Part shown: positions 56,532-64,000 of the stretch, piece after piece | Layout of the letters: each line of letters starts with the position of its first letter | Numbering within the stretch: the stretch's first letter is position 1 | Origin: Dipetalonema caudispina | Lineage: Eukaryota > Nematoda > Chromadorea > Rhabditida > Onchocercidae | Reading direction: 5' to 3' | Length of the DNA stretch: 64,000 nt | Assembly: GCA_013365325.1 (NCBI GenBank) | Contig: JABVXV010000002.1 | Coordinates: 62,001-126,000, forward strand | Position numbers and translations under genes: made by a program | The notes under the pieces: generated by a model | The model's database searches: none | The model's input: the letters and a program-made list of their open reading frames with translations, nothing else | What the model was told of the DNA's origin: nothing

Positions 56532-57990
56532 CATTGCTGTGCCAACTTTCATTGAAGCTTGACTGTACCTTCTCTTCAGGTATACCTTTAATGTTACTTT
56601 TCTTAACAAATATCGGCGATGTTATGGCAAAAATTTTCCGATTCTTCTATGCACGTTCAATACGACTCAAATATCGCCTCATTTTGTGGCACAAACGGCG
56701 CAAAGCTGCAGAATTACGCCGTGCCAACTCTCTTGTTTCTCGATTAGCCCGGGCAAGTTGGTTTAAAAATTGAAACAAAGAAATTTTAAAGATCAAATTC
56801 ATAAACAGCAAAGGTTTATTTCCTGATGTTGCAGGATGTAAATACAGACTTATCCGGAGATCCATTTCGATTTAGTTCCAATGTACAAGATTTGCTAACA
56901 GCTCGTGCACAGATCGAACAAATTGAGGTAATCGCTTTTTGTTTCCTACAAAAAGAATTGCTGAAATACAATCGGGAAGACAATGACGAAAACTAATATT
57001 ATGTTTGTAGCTTTAGAATCGATTGAAAAATGAATTATTCCATCTAAAAAGGAACTCAGCAAATTATTTTCTGCTTGAATAACTTGGAAAATAAATGGAA
57101 ATTCGAAAATTTGAAATTTTTTGGGAGAATAATGTCTAATCAAATATCAATAAATTAAGGTGAAGGAGAGCGTGGAAGCACAGTTGCAACGTATATCGGT
57201 ACCATTAAGTTTGGTATTCTTTACAATGTTCGCTTATTTGGTAGCTGGTTCGGTATTATTTTGCCTATGGGAAGGATGGACATTTCTCGATAGTTTCTAC
57301 TTTTGTTACATTTCTTTGACTACCATTGGTGCTTTATCTTTTTTAAATTTCTTAAACTTATAGAATTTCCCTAATCTTATTAAAAGACTCAAAGCGTTCG
57401 AAAAGCTTGGAACCTGCATGAGTGAGGAAAATATTTTAGAGTTTCTTGAGACTTTTGTCTGGAACTTGAACTTTTCTAAAAATATGAACTTTCTGGAGTT
57501 TGCCTAGAAAAATCACTTGCATTTCATACAGAAACTTTCAGAGCTTTCGATAGAAACTTTCAAGAGTTCCTCAAATTTTCCGTGGATTAAACTTGAATTT
57601 GGTCCTTTCATGATTTAAATGATCATACCAAATCTTCTTTATCTTTTTCTTATACAGCGATTTTTTTCAGGATTTGGTGACAAATTTCCTGGTGCATCAG
57701 TAGGGAATGATAAGGATGCACAGGAGAAACTTGTGATAACATCAGTTTATCTTCTGTTTGGGATGGCATTGCTAGCGATGTGTTTTAATCTAGCACAAGA
57801 AGAAGTAATTTTGACTTATATAATCACAGCTAATTTTTGGGAACCAGATACAGTGGGAAATTGAAAATGAATTTATAAGTTGACCCTGCTAAAAATTCAA
57901 CTAACAATTCAATATGTATTTCAGGTTGTGAATAAAGTCAGTTGGTTGGCCAACAAATTTAAATCACGAGATGACGAGGATTATGACTAG
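55226..57990 (+). CDS. Two-pore-domain potassium channel (TWK/K2P), gene 2
   Basis: Exons 55226..55327, 55515..55645, 55871..55976, 56330..56468, 56580..56752, 56835..56927, 57160..57328, 57671..57804, 57925..57990; 370 aa, full length for the family. A short basic N-terminus (MARRNHRRSKVTR) leads into M1 (IIAFFFSHVGLCALVIGYAL, then LGAVVFRAVEGPHE). The cap is followed by pore 1, TVITTIGYGN, and M2 (LTILFAIIG, then IPLMLLFLTNIGDVMAKIFR). A basic M2-M3 linker (LKYRLILWHKRRKAAELRRA) precedes M3 (SLVFFTMFAYLVAGSVLF), pore 2 SLTTIGFGDKFPG and M4 (VYLLFGMALLAMCFNLAQEE). The tail is short and ends DDEDYD. The intron after SRLAR begins with GC, not GT (GCAAGT ... TTGCAG); reading through stops after five residues, so the GC-AG splice is needed. 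Another intron contains CTTT/CT microsatellites. Structure differs from gene 1, so the two are not recent duplicates. Confidence 0.93.
56484..56532. repeat. (CTTT)n/(CT)n microsatellite in a K2P intron
   Basis: Pyrimidine-only repeat between the pore-1 exon and the M2 exon of K2P gene 2. It lies upstream of the intron's TCTCTTCAG acceptor. Confidence 0.85.
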
Positions 57991-58883
57991 GTATAATTGG
58001 AATGATTATGATTCTGGGTCGATCGTATAAAATACTTTAATGAGTTCAAAGATCGATGAAGCCTGCTTATAAGTAACCAAAGTCAAAAACATCTTTAAAA
58101 AGCCTTATTTTCGGCGCCTACTTTCCCATTACATACATATATTTTCATGTATAATTTGTGGATTTGTTTATAATAACATAATGCAAAATAAAATAAATAT
58201 ATGTGTTTTCTTCTACATTTATCACTCTTATTTTTCAAGATCGTACACCTGAAACAAGATTTTGAAATCCTCAGAGTTAAGTACATGATACATAAATGCA
58301 AGCTCAATTCAACAGATCGCAAATACAACTCAAATTGTGCCTCTTCAAAATATTCTTCAGAAAAAACAGACAAGAGAGTATTTTGTATTAAAAGTTCGTT
58401 AAACAAAAATTCAAAATTTTGGTTGAAATAAACTTTATATTGCAAAAAAAATCGGAATTCGAATTTGAAGTCTGATCTCGTTTCTAATTTTGTTTTTATC
58501 ATCATTATTGGGCATTACCTTCACAACATTCATTTCGCTCTACAGTATTATTGCACATAAATTTTCATCTGTTTCAGAAATTTTTGCAAACATGCTTAAC
58601 TTGAACATAAATTAAATCGGACTTTTACGTAATTTCAAATTTTTTCGATCGAAAGTGTGTTGCCTAACCAATAGATCTTTAGAAAGCGAAAACCTTTTTT
58701 CAAAAATAGGAACAATTTCCGGAAAGAGCTAATCATCGAGACTGAAGTCTACGCAGTGCAATGCTCGCGTATTGCTATCGAGATGAGCGTGAAAACAACT
58801 TTCCGTACATTAACTAACTGCCTGTTTCTGATCATTCAGCGTAATTTACGTGATGTAGACATGACTACATATGGAAAATGGCC
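57991..58883. other. Convergent intergenic region, K2P gene 2 / kinase
   Basis: 3' flanks of two convergent genes. A 136-codon minus-strand frame (58095..58505) is A/T-driven (rich in Phe, Leu, Tyr and Lys) with no domain and is not called. Confidence 0.45.
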
Positions 58884-61800
58884 TTATGAAAAATTCCGAC
58901 TGCTCCGTTTCTCAAATCAACTCTCTTTACTTCACCTTTAAATTAGGTTATTTAGTAAATGCAAAAGAATTGAATTGTAAGAAACCTCGGATTCTTCCCA
59001 GTCAAATTTTGCAGTGATGCTAACATGTTTGCGTGTTGCTGCTCGTTTCAGCATTGTTGCTATGTATTCATAGTCCGGCGTATTTTGGAAATTCAATTCG
59101 TTGATATATTTCAAAATCTTGTGTATTTCTTCCGGTAAACTGGCTATATGTTTCGTGTCTAAAATACTGATGGTCTATGTATGTATATATTGTGTGTTGA
59201 TAAGATGAAAGTTAGAAGTTAACTTTAAGAGTTCATTCATCCGTTCCGTTCACTGTTTCACTCCGTCACAAAAATTATTGGCTTATATATTAGAGCGCGT
59301 AATAAAATATTTCTTTCTTACTGTTAGCAATCAATCAATGATGTGTTTCAATTTACAGAAGTTTAAATTTGAAATTTCTGATTATATTATGTTTAGACAA
59401 GATAAAAGAGATAAACAAACAGGAGCCAGCAAAAAGTCGTTCCTTTTCCTTGCAAACAAGATCACGATCAGCAATCTTTGACCAAGGTAATGATGCGTAC
59501 TCAGTGAATTCGATCAACATATATACCCATGATTCAAGGTCATCTCTTCGACACTGTTCACGTGAATAATGGCAATTTCGTGATGCAAAACGTATTGTGC
59601 CAAGAAAACGTACCATTTTTCGAGGTAACCTCAAATAAGATTAAAATTATCCTATTCTTCAGAAATATTTTAAATCGTAAGTAGTAGTAGTAGACCTTGA
59701 TAGTACCTGTTGATTGATACTGGAAAATGAGAAACATAAAGAGAAGTAATCGAACAATATTGAGTTGAAGCTAACCTAATCGCTTTGCTATCTTTCTCGA
59801 TATATCGGCGTGCAATACCAAAGTCGAGTACGTAGACAACATTGGCTTTTTCTTTTAAACCAATGGAAAAATTCTGTGGTTTAATGTCTCGATGTAGATA
59901 GCCAAGATCATGCAAATCTGCTATTCCTTCCAAACTTTGAAGGCTCAATTTTATAGTAGTCGAGAATCTAAATAATATTAAATAGTTTATTCAATCGCAT
60001 TATTTCAATCATATTTATAGCTGGATCCGATATATAACTCAAAGATTAATCAGGTCAGAAATGGGATGCAAACGATTTTTGGTATGGGAACGAAGGAATA
60101 AAGGAAAATGGTTGTAATTAACGAGGAATATTTGTGGCACATTCAACAACTGAAAAGAAGAAAGCATAAGACGAAGACAAACGTGAAGTGTTTTTTAGGT
60201 TGTTGCTTTTGAAGTTTATCAATGCTGGTACCCACCAATTGCATCACAATGAATTTAAATGATTCTGTTCGTCCTGGCCAGAATACATTTGGTAAATGAA
60301 TTACATAGAAGTAAGAATTATAATGTATGCTAAGCATTTCCTCCTAATATATGTTAGAAGCGCAATTGTCTTGGTTTTTATTTTAATACTCATAAACAGC
60401 TCTTCAAATTCATTTGTCTTCTGTACTTCATGTCCAAATATGTCACTGATTCAGGTAATAGCACTGATTACTGATTGTAATGAGTCTTACCTCTATCAGT
60501 CATTTTGATAAAATGTTTCCGTTTCTCTTCCGGTAGGCTTTCACATTCTTGCAAAATAGTCATCTCCATCTGTTTAATAAAGCACAAAAATGTTTCAAAT
60601 CTTTCGCTGCTTAATTTAAATTTTACTTTTTGGGAATTATACTGAAGTAAAAGGTTTCGTGATAGCTTTGATAGGTGGAATTCTAACAAGAAAAATAGGT
60701 GCATTACTAACACCTCGGTGAATATCAGAGAGTGGATGAGATGAAAAAAAGCTGTTTACTACTAGGAGAATGCTGTATAAAAATTTCTCTTGCGATTATC
60801 AGCAACTGATGAGTATTTTAGCAGTCTTGGTAGTTTTGACAGATACTATCATCGAGAATAACCGAGAAATTTACTTTCAGTCGATTGAGTGCCTTCCCCG
60901 AAGTATTCGTTTCAGTTTTCAAAGCAAATGTATCATCACCTCTTCCGGCTCCATCCACTTGTCGTACTTTATAAACGTCCCCAAAACCTCCAGCCCCCAA
61001 TATTTCAAGGACCTCATACCTAAAATGAAAATTGTCGTTTTAAAATACATCATTGTTTTTTGGATCTATTTAAGTTTCAATCAATCAATCAATTATTGAT
61101 CCCATTCAAACATCGACAAATTTGCTTTGCAATTATAATTTTTTAAATGGTGATAGTGTTAAAAGTCCGGCACAGATTAGGTTCTCTACTTACACAGTTT
61201 ACAGTACCAAATAAGCTTCAATGAACGTCCCAGAAATACGGGAAGACAGAATCCTGAAAACCGACAGAAAAAACTCATGGAAAAATCCCATCCAGTGTTT
61301 CGGAAGCTGGAATTACTGGTAGAATATTTGACACTATAGAAGTTTAATAGAATGTACGATAGTCAAGTTAGTTACTGATCAGAATTTTATCCAGAAATCA
61401 AAAATTTAGGTAAAGGCAAGATAAGAAAACCTGTTCCTGTCAGTATTGATAAAGACACCAATTGGTAGTTTCGGTCTTTTTATGGGTGATTTACGTTGTT
61501 TTTCTTTCTCTTTCTCTTTTTCTTTTTTCTTTCTTTCCTGTTCTCTCTTTTCCATCTCCTTTTAGCAACAAAAAAAAAAAAAAAAAGGAAGAGAATTCTG
61601 GTGAAATAATAAGATGATAATAATCGTAGAATAAAATGATCTTGGATTTAATTATTAATAACGCCACTCCACATGGCACTTTTGATCATTCAGCTCTAAG
61701 CATTTAAAAAAAGTTGAAGCTTGAAATGTGTGATATATCGCTTGAATAATTCCATGAACTTACAAGCATCTTTTTAACCTGTAACCGTTCCTCCGCGGAT

Positions 61801-61949
61801 TGTTCCTCCAATTCCTCCATATGTCTCTCATCTTCCTCATCGATGTCTATATCATCCCAATCCTCTCCTAAACTCTTTTTATTTTCTAGTCTAACAATAA
61901 CTCCTCCTTTCATTGTTAACATTTTTTTAGAAAATGAAATTTGGCTCAT
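58884..61949 (-). CDS. CK1/TTBK-type serine/threonine protein kinase
   Basis: Exons 61764..61949, 61431..61558, 60875..61019, 60491..60569, 60183..60273, 59776..59967, 59421..59629, 58986..59158, 58884..58910; 409 aa with all phases closing. Kinase motifs: glycine loop LGAGGFGDVYKV, VAIK-type Lys in TFALKTE, SFKFIVMQLVGTSIDKL, catalytic HRDIKPQNF, DFG in VLDFGIARRY, the CK1/TTBK-specific LGTIRFASRN, RRDDLESWVYMLIEF, LPWSKI, and the late-lobe PDYEYIATMLKRA then DWEE. This is the tau-tubulin-kinase-like branch that is expanded in nematodes. About 105 residues precede the kinase: an acidic part (EDWDDIDIDEEDERHMEELE) and then a Lys/Glu coiled-coil run ending RKSPIKRPKLP, a possible nuclear signal. 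The last 9-codon exon is the least certain. A TATCCAG acceptor precedes the start ATG by 9 bases. Confidence 0.88.
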
Positions 61950-63202
61950 TTTCTTATTCTGGATAAAATAAGATAGAAATTATACGTAAAACAATAGACA
62001 ATGGACACTGGATACGAACCAAACTTCTTCCGCTTTATAGACATTGTTATCTTCGAATATCGAAACCACCTCCCTTCCTGTATAAATCTGGGATATCTAC
62101 GACCGACGAACAATTATATCACTATAGGTGAATGCTTCCTCCAAAGCACACCAACAGTTGTTTGACTAAATTTAAGAAATGACAAATAATTAATCTGTTA
62201 ACTATTTATATTTTGCCTTCATCATCTCAAAACAACAATTTATCATTTAGATTCCATTGCATAACAAATCTACGAAGTCTTAATCTCTAGTTGCATTACT
62301 CCTATTAACTTAAAGTATTCAGAGCAGTCAATAGAGTTCTCAGAACATTCCCGTATTTCTTAGAATAAGATCAAATATTAAAAACAATTCTCCTTATTTT
62401 ACAAGCTGCATATGTCTCAGACAATGTTTAGTATCCCTTATCTCAATGCATTTCTAAAATTTACCACTTTGAAATTTCGCGACTGCCTTTCCTCGAGTTC
62501 CATTTATTCCATACGGCGAACTATTTTCAGTATTGTGACCTGCACAAAAAGATTTGCGAGTGATTCACGTGATCTACGCGAACCTTTATCTATACACCAT
62601 AATTGAATGAATATCTTGTATATGCCGTCCGTTCTTGGAACCCAACAGCATCAATCGATGAAATCAATATGAACTGCGGAATTTATTGCTGAGCGTCCAC
62701 ATATTTTTTTAAAAAACATTTCATTAGTGGAAGTTAGACTGTCAGATTATTTTGATCGTGATTTTCTCCTTTCACTGACATGATTTTAAAAACCAAAACT
62801 ATTTCCTTTGCTTCACGAAATTCTTCAAGAGTTCCCTCCAACAATTTAACAGCTTCTAAGTAACATACGAACACCAAAAAAAAAAGAAAATTTTTTTTTA
62901 AAGATTTGTAAAAGCCGAAAAGACAACGCTATAGGGTTTCCACTAATGCCATACTATCCAAAATACCGAAAAACTAACCAGTAATGGCCTAATGTCTCGA
63001 ATAAAGAATTTCTTGTAAGGAAGTCATACGCAGCAGTGTTCTGCGTATAGTCGCACTATTACAGTCAACCTACATCAAAAAACTGCTGTGTCTAAATGAA
63101 CTGAATTAAATGAAGAACGCAAAGCTAATTTTTTGGTTGTAGTATAACAGCAACAAATAGATTTATGCAAGGAAAAATAGATCATTTCCAATTCTTTCCT
63201 AT
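61950..63202. other. Region between kinase start and the right-edge gene
   Basis: 5' flank of the kinase gene and 3' flank of the next minus-strand gene. The frame at 62412..62606 (+) has no domain. No RNA gene or repeat recognised. Confidence 0.4.
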
Positions 63203-64000
63203 TTACACGATCATTTCAAGTTGCTTTGCGTAGAATATTGTTTGTTTCGCGATCCTCTTCGTATCCAGCTGTTCTTTTGGGGTCGGCTGAAAACCATTTT
63301 TTTTAAAATGATTTAAAACGTTTATTCGAAATCAAAGTAACTGCTGATATTATATCAGGTCGCAGTATAAACCGATTCTGATGAACTTATCATAATTCCC
63401 AACTGTTTCGCAGTAAAATGAGAACTTACCCCGGAAAGTCCTTGTTCGAAAATATATGTGTTACCCGAACTCTTCCAAGAGCGCTGCAACAGCTATTTTA
63501 AATCTGGATTTTATACAATATCAACAAAGCGAATCAAGTTTCGAGAAATTTCAAGAACATTTCGAGACAAAATCTTTTGAATAAAATATATCCAACGGGC
63601 TTTTCACTGATCTTACTGCCTTTTTATCCCGTGGCTCTTCCAGTGTGTTCTGTTACTTCTGAATACTTTTTTCATTCCCTTTTTACCGGTAACAATCTGT
63701 CATTCGACCCAGATGACAATACAACTGCCTCTGGACACAACAGTAAAAAAAGTCTCACTATACCAGTTCGTCAAACCGTTATAATCGATTCAATGTCTTT
63801 TGGGGTCGGCTGTCAGTTGTTAGAGTTGCTGTTTTTGCAATACATAAGAAGGTATAAATTTAAAATAATTGAAGATATAAAAAACGCGTAATGTAACTGA
63901 AACAAATCCAATTTATATATGGTACCTTTTTTGCAAAGGGAACGACTTCACTGACATTATTGAAAAGAAGCAACTGAGCAGCATCTTTTTGCGAAACTTT
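63203..64000 (-). CDS. Unidentified gene, terminal exons (partial)
   Basis: Three phase-0 exons on the minus strand, continuing beyond the right edge. 63926..64000 reads KVSQKDAAQLLLFNNVSEVV then PFAKK before a GT donor. 63430..63483 lies between GTTGCAG and GTAAGT and reads RSWKSSGNTYIFEQGLSG. 63203..63286 follows TTTTCAG and reads PTPKEQLDTKRIAKQTIFYA then KQLEMIV and TAA. A further candidate, 63771..63809, follows GACAG and reads PTPKDIESIITV and TGA; it shares its first codons with the terminal exon and could be an alternative 3' end. I recognise no family. The 75-bp edge exon is the best supported; inclusion of the 54-bp exon is inferred from phase and splice signals. Confidence 0.5.

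Noticed and set aside
58095..58505. 136-codon minus-strand frame between K2P gene 2 and the kinase
   Set aside because: Composition is A/T-driven with no domain or splice partner; it lies in the shared 3' flank.

Overview
The window is A/T-rich eukaryotic DNA with compact, intron-split genes on both strands. Introns follow GT-AG with T-rich TTTCAG/TTTTAG acceptors. Several genes have such an acceptor a few bases before the first ATG with no donor upstream, as expected for spliced-leader trans-splicing. Gene content and style point to a nematode, most likely a filarial or other spirurid (clade III) worm. No single-frame bacterial or viral genes were found. Exon boundaries were worked out by hand from reading frame, phase and family similarity.

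Layout. 1-575: the 3' end of a DMC1 meiotic recombinase gene (+). 2274-5374: tyrosylprotein sulfotransferase (-). 5.5-11.8 kb: mostly non-coding, with two gene-like relics (7.4 kb Cys-rich; 11.5 kb phosphatase-like). 11875-13238: TFIID subunit TAF7 (-), divergent from a ZNF830-type zinc-finger gene (+, 13560-14872). 15608-21077: a 16-exon gene (-) for a 961-residue protein with three tandem NADAR-like domains and an SP/RS-rich tail. 21.1-35 kb: a gene-poor stretch with simple repeats and one strong palindrome.

Right half. 35084-41221: first two-pore-domain K+ channel (+). 45131-47597: small catalytic subunit of DNA primase (-). 48.3-50.5 kb: two orphan genes, one encoding a single-pass membrane protein. 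51651-52275: a secreted protein with a GLGGLQ hexapeptide repeat (-). 55226-57990: second K2P channel (+), with a GC-AG intron. 58884-61949: a CK1/TTBK-type kinase (-). 63203 to the right edge: the last exons of an unidentified gene (-), possibly with alternative terminal exons.

The genes are mostly unrelated housekeeping, meiotic and neuronal functions, not one pathway. The most unusual locus is the triple-NADAR gene, whose repeats keep different parts of the family signature. Retention of DMC1, absent from C. elegans, is also notable.
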